A stretch of 43,067 bases of DNA, taken from assembly GCA_012513795.1 (NCBI GenBank), contig JAAZBN010000119.1, positions 1 through 43,067 of the forward strand. Reading direction: 5' to 3'. The translations under genes and the position numbers were made by a program. The notes under the pieces are model-generated. The model ran no database searches. It was not told the origin of the DNA and worked only from the letters and a program-made list of their open reading frames with translations. This document shows, one piece after another, positions 1 through 7,522 of this stretch; the first letter of the stretch is position 1, and each line of letters begins with the position of its first letter. This DNA is from Bacteroidales bacterium. GTDB lineage: Bacteria; Bacteroidota; Bacteroidia; Bacteroidales; VadinHA17.

Positions 1-14
1 CTGAACTATATTAA

Positions 15-224
15 ATCCTGACAAAATATGGATGGTACCCTGTTTCACAAAATGGTTCGCATGTAAAACTTAAACACAACAAGAAATCAGGCATAATAAT
101 CTTCCCAAATCATGGTAGTCTGGAGGTCGGTAAAGGGCTTGAGAGAAAGACACTCAAGGATGCAGGTCTGAAGTTGGAGAATAAAAAAGGTAATGGAGAT
201 AAAAACAACGAACAAAAAGATTAA
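15..224 (+). pseudogene. hicA: HicA-like mRNA interferase toxin, C-terminal remnant
   Basis: Frame 3 reads ILTKYGWYPVSQNGSHVKLKHNKKSGIIIFPNHGSLEVGKGLERKTLKDAGL, the HicA dsRBD-like fold with the G-S-H motif. In-frame TAA at 12-14 precedes it, and the window edge cuts the 5' end. Confidence 0.6.
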
Positions 225-225
225 A

Positions 226-597
226 ATGATAGTGGAAAAGACAGATACTGGTTTTTCTGCCTTCTCTGAAGAATATCCTATCTATACTACTGGCAGGACA
301 ATTCCTGAATTAATAGATAATGCTCTTGAAGCTGCAAATCTCTATTTTGAAGAAGACGGTATCCGCATTACACAAGAGAATCTTAAGTTTGAAATTGACT
401 TTAAGCAGTTTTTCCAGTACTACAAAGTCATTAATGCTAAGTTCCTTGCCAACAAGATTAGAATGAATCCAACCTTACTCTCTCAATATGTACAGGGTCG
501 TAAGAAACCATCTGCTGCCCAAACAGAAAAAATTCTGTTTGGAATTCATCAAATTGGACAGGAACTATCAGAAATAAACCTTATACACAGGCCTTAA
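226..597 (+). CDS. hicB: HicB family antitoxin with C-terminal HTH (ORF opens at 193; ATG at 226 is the more typical start)
   Basis: MIVEKTDTGFSAFSEEYPIYTTGRTIPELIDNALEAANLY is HicB-like; C-terminal LANKIRMNPTLLSQYVQGRKKPS is an HTH. Directly downstream of the HicA remnant. Confidence 0.8.
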   Translation: MIVEKTDTGFSAFSEEYPIYTTGRTIPELIDNALEAANLYFEEDGIRITQENLKFEIDFKQFFQYYKVINAKFLANKIRMNPTLLSQYVQGRKKPSAAQTEKILFGIHQIGQELSEINLIHRP

Positions 598-601
598 TAA
601 A

Positions 602-784
602 GGGCACTGGCTATAACAGGTCAGCATATGTCATTGGCTTCTGTGCCGCGATGGGTTTTTGCGTGCTAATCCACAAGATCAGCACACCAAAAACAGTTGG
701 CACTTTACCGGCCCGGTTTCGTGGCTAAAGCCGCCGGGTAAAAGCCAGCCCGCTGGCCCCGGTACCGCCGGGTCGTTGTATGCC
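602..784. repeat. Long imperfect-palindrome/cruciform element (attC-like geometry, unproven)
   Basis: Arm 643-667 (GTGCCgcgatggGTTTTTGcGTGCT) pairs with 681-703 (AGCACaCCAAAAACagttGGCAC). Additional hairpins: 712-738 (CCCGG..GGCTaaAGCC.CCGGG) and 745-756 (CCAGCccGCTGG). Outer ends GGCTATAAC (609-617) and GTTGTATGCC (775-784) are complementary with one bulge. Starts 5 nt after the hicB stop. Confidence 0.45.
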
Positions 785-1016
785 ATATCAATACGATACT
801 GCAAAAATTAAACCAGATGAATCTTAAACCAAATATTTACAAATTGCTTCAGAGACCAAAGTTGATATTACTTCCTTTATTGATTTGGTCATGGGTGAGG
901 AGAATTTCAGAAACATAATGGTCAATAGTTTTTTTATTAACTTCAACTGGATTTTCTTAAAAGAATTACGACAGTTTTAGGACAAAAATATTCAGCTAAT
1001 CAAACAACGGCAAATT

Positions 1017-2171
1017 GTGAAAAGATTGACACATTGTTTTGCAACAGTTTTATGGATTTCAATAATGATTTGTATTTCGCATACAACTCATGTTCAAGCT
1101 CAAAACACAGAAAAGAAAAAGATCGTTCGTGGAGAACAGGCCCCTTTGGCCGATCCGGGTCAAAGGAATTTCGGAGGAATGATTCCACCGGTTGGTACAC
1201 AAGGACAACAGAGGCCGCCCAGACCGCGTTTCCCGGAGCCGAAAATTCAGACTGTTTCTCTGGATGATATTTTCATGAGTGATCCTTTCATTTTTCCGGA
1301 TACAAAAAGCCGCACCTACTACTTAACAGGTACAGGCGGTCGTTTGTACAAAAGCACCGACCTGAAAATGTGGACCGGGCCGTACTCGATTATTGATCTC
1401 ACCGGCACCTGGATGGACGGAAATTTTGTAGCAGCCGCTGAGATTCACTATATCGGTGGTAAATATTACCTGGCCGGTACCTGGAATGATCACAGTGTAG
1501 TTATACAGGCTGTTCCCCGCCGATACAATGTACCGCTCAACCAGACTCAGCTATTGGTATCTGATTCCCCTGAAGGACCCTATAAGCCGTTGGTTGACGA
1601 ACATGATTTTTGTCTGGGCCCTGAAGACTGGGACATCATTGACGGAACACTTTACGAGGAAAATGATACCACCTATATGGTATTTGTACATGAATGGACT
1701 CAGCTGATTGATGGGACCATGGATTATATGCCCCTCTCAAAAGACCTGACGCATCGTACGGCAGAACCAACAACCATCTTCCGCGCCAGTGAAGCTTCCT
1801 GGTCAAAAGAAATGAACAGCATAGGTGAAGCAACATTCGGCATGAAAATGCCGGGATGGGTAACTGACGGTCCTCAACTATTCAGAACAAAGACCGGTAA
1901 ATTGGGGATGTTATGGTCGAGCTGGGGCGTTAACAGGTATGCTCAGGGGATTGCTTATTCTGAATCAGGCACCATAAAAGGGCCCTGGATTCAGGAAAAA
2001 GAAGCCTTTAAGGGTGATAACTCGGGTCATGGCATGTTATTTACAACCTTTGAAGGCAAGCGCTTATTCATCATACACCATGCCGAAGGCAATGGTCCAC
2101 GTAAACCCCAACTATATGAGGTTGATGATTCAAGTGATAAACTGATACTGGGCAACAGGTATAACCCTTGA
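1017..2171 (+). CDS. Secreted glycoside hydrolase family 43-like protein (GTG start)
   Basis: N-terminal signal peptide; SDPFIFPDTKSRTYYLTGTGGRLYKSTDLKMWTGPY and later blades match the GH43 five-bladed propeller pattern. Confidence 0.85.
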   Translation: MKRLTHCFATVLWISIMICISHTTHVQAQNTEKKKIVRGEQAPLADPGQRNFGGMIPPVGTQGQQRPPRPRFPEPKIQTVSLDDIFMSDPFIFPDTKSRTYYLTGTGGRLYKSTDLKMWTGPYSIIDLTGTWMDGNFVAAAEIHYIGGKYYLAGTWNDHSVVIQAVPRRYNVPLNQTQLLVSDSPEGPYKPLVDEHDFCLGPEDWDIIDGTLYEENDTTYMVFVHEWTQLIDGTMDYMPLSKDLTHRTAEPTTIFRASEASWSKEMNSIGEATFGMKMPGWVTDGPQLFRTKTGKLGMLWSSWGVNRYAQGIAYSESGTIKGPWIQEKEAFKGDNSGHGMLFTTFEGKRLFIIHHAEGNGPRKPQLYEVDDSSDKLILGNRYNP

Positions 2172-2318
2172 ACATGTTGAATCATTTTTGTTCGGTTAAA
2201 ATTTTATAATCTATTTTTTACCCGACAATAGTGATACTTAATTTGTATTATTAGTTTTTTGCTGTTTAAGTATCAATGAGTTCAGTGTAAACTAACAAAA
2301 CAACTTATTTCGATAGCA

Positions 2319-2796
2319 ATGCCCGGTTTATCACCAGGAACACCCGGAGCAAAAGAAGCATATGGAATTTCTATTCTGAGAGAAGATTTATCTATTCAGA
2401 TACCTCCAAAGGCTTTTAGAAGATACAATCTTGCAGACAATGAATCAGTACTCCTGACATCAACGCGGCATGATGAAAGAGGTTTTGCGGTTATGAATCT
2501 CGAGAAAGCCAAGCTGAGTGTTTTTTAAAAAAGTAATAGATAAAATCGATGGAATAGACCAGGTTTACAGGATTAATTCGCGTCCTTACCTGATAACCAA
2601 AGTAAAGAACAGTAAGATTTATTTTGATAAGGATATTGTTGAAGGCCTTGATTTAGAAATAGGTGAGAGATATCTGATTATTAAGAGCACTACAATGACG
2701 ATGAGCTATACACCAGTGGATATCTGGAAAAGAAAATTTGAAAAAGAAGGCTTTCTTGAATCCATAAAAAACATTGATAGTCTTGAGATTTTTTAG
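2319..2796 (+). pseudogene. AbrB/SpoVT-like two-domain protein split by a frameshift (ORFs 2319-2528 and 2518-2796)
   Basis: MPGLSPGTPGAKEAYGISILREDLSIQIPPKAFRRYNL... continues as ...DKIDGIDQVYRINSRPYLITKVKNSKIYFDKDIVEGLDLEIGERYLII in the +1 frame. The junction lies at GTGTTTTTTAAAAAAG (T6A6). Confidence 0.55.
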
Positions 2797-2943
2797 CAAT
2801 AACGGCACACGGTATTGCATATAGCAAATGGCAGGTCTGCGGAGGTTTGAAGCTTACTGCCCCGCATCAAGGTTTGTAACGGTGGATAGGAACGTAGCCC
2901 GCAAATTGCCACTTGCCATCTGTGTGACCGTTGCGTGTAATGC
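2797..2943. repeat. Second long imperfect-palindrome element directly downstream of the AbrB-like ORF
   Basis: ATaGCAAaTGGCAggtcTGCGG (2821-2842) aligns with the reverse complement of 2900-2921 (CCGCAAATTGCCACTTGCCATct). Outer arms GCAAtaACGGcACAC (2797-2810) and the reverse complement of 2923-2934 also pair imperfectly. Confidence 0.45.
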
Positions 2944-3162
2944 CAGCATACCGTAAATGCCGTAAGAATACTGTAAGAAATTAAATACAAAGTCTTGGAC
3001 GAACTGATTAATCAAAATAATTCCGGATGAAAAAACGGCAGAAAAATGAAACAACCGGATCAGCATTCGGTGCGGCGCACGGCGTGCCACCCTCCAGATG
3101 CATCGGGACGCCAACTGCACATTATTCGCCACTCACCAAGGTTCGTGGCTCGTGAGCTCTTT

Positions 3163-3184
3163 CGATTCGCCGATTGGCGGATCG
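3163..3184. repeat. Short hairpin CGATTCGCC-gatt-GGCGGATCG
   Basis: Nine-bp stem (one T-G wobble) and 4-nt loop, in intergenic DNA. Confidence 0.6.
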
Positions 3185-3261
3185 GGCTTTGATATGTTGA
3201 AAGTTGAGTAGCATTACCAAATAAGAAAGACAATCTGTTTAAATCCAAGTCAGTAATCGTC

Positions 3262-3711
3262 ATAATAGAAATTCCCGAATCACAAACCATCTCCAGGCAA
3301 GCAAACAACATCCTGACAAATAGAATAATAACCAGGGTTCATCCGCCTAGCGGCAAGCATAAGTATGCTTTTTATTGCGGTGACCCCTGCGATTACCCAA
3401 CGCTCCTGACAGGATGAAAGATTCTGTCAGCAAAAGGACACGGGATGTTTGTTGATATGCATTGTGATGAAGATGTTTGCATTACTATCGGAAATGGTAC
3501 CAACATGAGTTATTATGCCCCTTTCAAGGAGCATCCTGAGAAGCACCAGTTGCTGTTAGAATTCGATGACGGCAGCTTCGTGGTTTACACAGTGGCAATG
3601 TATGGTGGTATATGGGCGTTCAAAGGAGTTCTTGACAATTCCTATCACCTTGGTAGTTTAAACAAAATCTCACCTCTTGATGACTCTTTCGGGTTGGTTG
3701 ATAAGATGAAA
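3262..3711 (+). pseudogene. Fpg/endonuclease VIII-like DNA glycosylase, degraded
   Basis: One frame reads IIEIPESQTISRQANNILTNRIITRVHPPSGKHKYAFYCGDPCDYPTLLTG*KILSAKGHGMFVDMHCDEDVCITIGNGTNMSYYAPFKEHPEKHQLLLEFDDGSFVVYTVAMYGGIWAF. ATA sits where ATG is expected, TGA is in frame at 3415-3417, and the C-terminus is lost. Confidence 0.7.
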
Positions 3712-4092
3712 ATCCGGCCTCTGTTTGCATCAGTCGCCCTGGCGCTCTTCTTTGCGCTGATACATTTTGTTTTCTATAAATGGATCTTCCTGGACAGAGG
3801 TATTATAGGCATGCTTACCCATACAAGCCTGTTCATGGTTGGGTTTGTAAGGAACAGTCTGATCCTTATGACCGGTCATACCGGATATTCCTGGGCCCTG
3901 CATCTTGGATGAATGATAGTGATGATGGGGAGTATACACTCTGACGTGAATACAGAATTGTTGGTGACGGAATCAGCAAGATTCAATATGTATCTGGGTT
4001 CCTTCGAAATGCTGATAATATCGGCAGCTCTGGCTGTATTGACCGGCCTGTTCTGGTTCAGGAGACCAGGTCTCAGGCCACTTAAGCGATAG
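3700..4092 (+). pseudogene. CPBP (CAAX-protease-like) membrane protein C-terminal fragment fused in frame to the Fpg-like fragment
   Basis: KIRPLFASVALALFFALIHFVFYKWIF...GHTGYSWALHLG*MIVMMGSIHSDVNTELLVTESARFNMYLGSFEMLIISAALAVLTGLFWFRRPGLRPLKR*; the in-frame TGA at 3910-3912 falls where these proteins usually carry Trp. Confidence 0.65.
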
Positions 4093-4114
4093 TTGCAACC
4101 AAAAAAAATAAGAT

Positions 4115-4567
4115 ATGAAGAAAGTTTTCCTTACCTATTCAGGAGAGATCTCCTTTGAGAATAGCCATCTGCAGATCTATGACAATCAGCCGAAATGGCT
4201 TAAGGCAGTTAGTCTGGCTACCATTTTCTCAGCAATTCTCTATGGTATCCTTCTTATCGTCAGGTTCTTCAAAACCGACGATCCGTTTGACCTCTGGCCA
4301 GGATTAGTTATGGTGGTACTGGGGATTCCGGCCGTGATAGTCCAGTGGAGAATATCATATATTGGCCGGATAGCCTATGACGATATCATAAGGGTAAAGA
4401 TTCATCGCAATATTGCCAATCATCTGTTTGCCGATATCATTATTCGCAGTGGCAAGAAGCGAAGGATAGTGCTTGACGAGGATGATCTCGGAAGGTTTGG
4501 AAGAGATCATCTTGACGAGCTAATTGAAGCTCTCAACAATAGAAAACTAAAAGTAATCTGTCCCTAA
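4115..4567 (+). CDS. Hypothetical membrane protein (two predicted TM segments, PH-like tail)
   Basis: Clean ATG ORF with TM segments AVSLATIFSAILYGILLIV and LWPGLVMVVLGIPAVIV. Confidence 0.65.
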   Translation: MKKVFLTYSGEISFENSHLQIYDNQPKWLKAVSLATIFSAILYGILLIVRFFKTDDPFDLWPGLVMVVLGIPAVIVQWRISYIGRIAYDDIIRVKIHRNIANHLFADIIIRSGKKRRIVLDEDDLGRFGRDHLDELIEALNNRKLKVICP

Positions 4568-4862
4568 GTCATCAACTGATAGTATCTTGCCTCTGAATCA
4601 GAGCGGGAAAATCAGAAAGAAGACAGGTTTCAGGATTCATCCTGCAGCGAAGATCGTGCTTGGGCTTTTTATCCTGTGGGCATCTCCTGGGGTGGGAGAA
4701 CTCGCCCACAAAGCAGGCATGATGTTTGGTGATTTAGATCAGTTTTACGAGAAATTTTCCAAAATAGGGCATTGTGTGTATGGGATAAAAATACCGACGG
4801 GCAGTCCTTCACTGAAATGAAATGGGTAATGCTTGCGTACATTTGCATAAAAATCCGGCAAA

Positions 4863-5348
4863 ATGAAAAAACTTGATGATCTTCTGCTTATAGGTGATCC
4901 CACCCTTTACGAGGTGAGTGAGCCGGTGCTTGAGAGTGAGCTTAATCTTGTTCCGGGGTGGATGGCAGACCTCCACGGTGTGATGGAGGAGGTAAGGGCG
5001 AAGTATCACTTTGGCCGGGCCATAGCAGCGCCACAGCTTGGAATATTGAGGAGGGTGATCTATATCAACATCGACGAGCCCCTGATCATCATCAATCCGG
5101 AGCTTCATAATCTCAGTGATGATTTGATTGAGCTGTGGGACGATTGTATGTGCCTGCCCAATCTGCTGGTGAGGGTTAAGCGTCACCGCAGCCTGACTCT
5201 GAGATACCTCGACGAGAACTGGGAGCAGTGTGAGTGGCATGTGACCGATGATCTCGCCGAGCTGGTCCAGCATGAGTATGATCATCTGAACGGTGTTCTT
5301 TGCACCATGCGGGCCATCGACGGGAAGTCGTTCAGGTGGAGGCCATAA
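4863..5348 (+). CDS. def: Peptide deformylase-like protein
   Basis: GRAIAAPQLG (motif 1), WDDCMCLPN (diverged EGCLS) and QHEYDHLNG (HExDH) in order. Confidence 0.8.
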   Translation: MKKLDDLLLIGDPTLYEVSEPVLESELNLVPGWMADLHGVMEEVRAKYHFGRAIAAPQLGILRRVIYINIDEPLIIINPELHNLSDDLIELWDDCMCLPNLLVRVKRHRSLTLRYLDENWEQCEWHVTDDLAELVQHEYDHLNGVLCTMRAIDGKSFRWRP

Positions 5349-5350
5349 GC

Positions 5351-5515
5351 CAGTCGGCAGTCGGCAGTCGGCAGTACCAGTCGGCAGTCGGCAGTCGGCA
5401 GTCGGCAGTACCAGTCGGCAGTTTTATCCCGTACACGCAGTGTCGGGACGGCAGTACCAGTCGGCAGTCGGCAGTCGGCAGTCGGCAGTCGGCAGTCTGC
5501 AGTACCAGTCGGCAG
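5351..5515. repeat. Degenerate heptamer tandem repeat (CAGTCGG)n in two blocks around a hairpin spacer
   Basis: Blocks 5351-5421 and 5451-5515 of CAGTCGG with periodic CAGTAC interruptions. Confidence 0.95.
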
Positions 5516-5582
5516 ATCTACCAAAGGGGCGGTGTGAGGACCCTCTATATTAATTATCTTTGGATCTCAATTCTGTAAAACC

Positions 5583-6254
5583 ATGGTCGACAAAACAGCT
5601 ACAGTAATTGGCGCCACCGGCCTGATCGGCGGGCACCTCGCAGAACTCCTTGCAAAAGATGCTCACTTTTCGAAGGTGCGGCTGATAACCAGGAAAATGC
5701 CGGAATCCGTACCGCAGGGGGCTGAGGTTGTTGTGATCAACTTTGAGGATCCGGATGCGTTCAGGTCGGCCATAGAGAGCAGTGAAGCAGTTTTCTGTGC
5801 CGTCGGCACCACCCGTAAGAAGGTAAAGGGTGACATGGATGCCTACCGGAAGGTTGACCATGACATACCGGTGAGCGCCGCCCGTCACTGCCGGGATTCA
5901 GGATGCCGGCACTTCTCGCTCGTCTCGTCGGCAGGGGCCTCGGCCAAGAGCAGTAACTTCTACCTGAGGTTCAAGGGCGAGGTGGAGGAGGCCATAGCCG
6001 GTATGGGCATACCTTCTGTGTCTGTGTTCAGGCCCTCGATGCTGATGGGTAAGCGGAATGAGTTCCGTCTGGCGGAGGAGATCGCAAAGATATTTGCCGC
6101 TCCCCTCTCCTTGCTGTTTCCGGCGAAATACAAACCCATCAAAGGTCATGATGTTGCACGGGCCATGATTGCTGCCGCCAAGCGGGAGGAACCGGGATTC
6201 AGAATATTTCACTTCAATGAGATGAAGGCACTCATAAAGGGCAGCAGAGCATGA
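5583..6254 (+). CDS. NAD(P)H-binding atypical SDR family protein (HTATIP2-like)
   Basis: TATVIGATGLIGGHLAELL Rossmann motif; SLVSSAGASAKSSNFYLRFKGEVEEAI. Confidence 0.85.
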   Translation: MVDKTATVIGATGLIGGHLAELLAKDAHFSKVRLITRKMPESVPQGAEVVVINFEDPDAFRSAIESSEAVFCAVGTTRKKVKGDMDAYRKVDHDIPVSAARHCRDSGCRHFSLVSSAGASAKSSNFYLRFKGEVEEAIAGMGIPSVSVFRPSMLMGKRNEFRLAEEIAKIFAAPLSLLFPAKYKPIKGHDVARAMIAAAKREEPGFRIFHFNEMKALIKGSRA

Positions 6255-6315
6255 TACAGTAATCACCGTCAATCACAGGCCCATAAGGGAAACTATAACG
6301 GTAAATTGAGCAGGA

Positions 6316-6825
6316 ATGACCATTGACAGATATCACGAGATGCATCAGGGAATTGAGTTTACCGTCAGGAAAGGCACGGAAGTTGATTTCCCCGCAGTAC
6401 TGGCACTTATTAAGGAGCTTGCAGATTATGAGCGGTCGCCCGATGCGGTGACCAACAACGTGGAGCAGATGCGCCGCGAACAAAAGCACTTCCGCTGTTT
6501 CGTTGCAGAGAGCGCTGAGCACGGCATAATTGGCATGGCACTTTACTTTTTCGCCTATTTCACCTGGGTAGGAAAATCGATCTATCTTGAAGATATCATC
6601 GTGAGCAGGGAGTTCAGGAACCGAGGAATCGGAGCGCACCTCATGAAGCGTGTGATGCAGGAGGCGAAGGATGAGAACTGCAAGCGTGTACGATGGCAGG
6701 TGCTTGACTGGAATGAGCCGGCCATCAGTTTTTACAGGAAGTGCGGCGCTGAGATCAGCAGCGACTGGCTGAACTGCACCTTCGACGAAAAGGGGATAGC
6801 ACTCTTCAACAATATGATGTCCTGA
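6316..6825 (+). CDS. GNAT family N-acetyltransferase (diamine acetyltransferase-like)
   Basis: FTVRKGTEVDFPAVLALIKELADYER...SIYLEDIIVSREFRNRGIGAHLMKRV...SFYRKCGAE. Confidence 0.88.
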   Translation: MTIDRYHEMHQGIEFTVRKGTEVDFPAVLALIKELADYERSPDAVTNNVEQMRREQKHFRCFVAESAEHGIIGMALYFFAYFTWVGKSIYLEDIIVSREFRNRGIGAHLMKRVMQEAKDENCKRVRWQVLDWNEPAISFYRKCGAEISSDWLNCTFDEKGIALFNNMMS

Positions 6826-7512
6826 ATGAGAAGTGATATGAGACTCCGCGCAGACAGCAGTGCCAATGACATCACTATCTGCTCCGGAAGAATCCGTAGG
6901 GTCACGCTGCTGATATTATCGGTATTCATCCTGAAAGTCGTAACCAGTTGCATTGATCCCGTCTGGGATTTTGATTTCAGTTTCAACAAAATTACTGTCA
7001 GGAACCTCGACAATTCCGGAATCTATCCCACGGAGACCGACAGCGATATCATGTATGCCCAGGCAGTGGCTTTTACTGTGACCATTGCCGACGATATAAT
7101 CCTGGCGTCTGGTGTTGACAGGCGAAGCAATGACAGCTTTACAGGTTTCACCCCCGCCTCCGCCGAGTCTCCGGAACCCAGGTATTATCCGCTGAACCGG
7201 ATCACAGGGATCAGCATAGTCACACTTGAGGCGATGTCAGCCGGGATTCCTGCCGGAACAGATGTCACAGGGCTGTTCGCAGCCTGCGTATCCCAATTCA
7301 ATACACCTGGTTTCCTTTACATTGATTCCGGGGAGCTTCTTTCAGTCATAGACCGGGATTATTACCCTGGTGAGCCGTCTGTCACATTCCAGTTGTTCTG
7401 CATGGAGGAAATTGCAGGTAACAATGTGCAATTTGAAATCAATATAACCCTGTCGGACGAAAGCACACTGTCTGCATCAACCAACCTGATAACACTTATC
7501 AGGAACGAGTAG
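6826..7512 (+). CDS. Putative lipoprotein, unknown function
   Basis: Hydrophobic segment ending VVTSC (lipobox-like); clean ORF between same-strand genes. Confidence 0.6.
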   Translation: MRSDMRLRADSSANDITICSGRIRRVTLLILSVFILKVVTSCIDPVWDFDFSFNKITVRNLDNSGIYPTETDSDIMYAQAVAFTVTIADDIILASGVDRRSNDSFTGFTPASAESPEPRYYPLNRITGISIVTLEAMSAGIPAGTDVTGLFAACVSQFNTPGFLYIDSGELLSVIDRDYYPGEPSVTFQLFCMEEIAGNNVQFEINITLSDESTLSASTNLITLIRNE

Positions 7513-7522
7513 CACATATGCA

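Noticed and set aside
602-784. Confirmed integron attC site
   Set aside because: R-box consensus is only weakly matched and no integrase is visible, so it is reported only as attC-like geometry.
2505-2535. Programmed -1 frameshift at A AAA AAG
   Set aside because: The second ORF is in the +1 (or -2) frame relative to the first, so a -1 slip would not join them.
3415-3912. Genetic-code reassignment or selenocysteine at TGA
   Set aside because: Many intact genes in the window terminate with TGA and use TGG for Trp; the affected gene also lacks a start and is truncated.
4587-4820. 77-aa ORF with a hydrophobic segment
   Set aside because: Uncertain non-ATG start, no recognisable family; not supported well enough to list as CDS.
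5351-5515. Possible CRISPR array
   Set aside because: Repeat unit is 7 bp with no regular unique spacers and no cas genes; it is a simple tandem repeat.
5282-5578. ORFs translating to QSAVGSRQSAVGS-type repeats (5293-5553 +, 5300-5578 +, 5282-5524 -)
   Set aside because: They are translations of the CAGTCGG tandem repeat in several frames, with no independent coding evidence.
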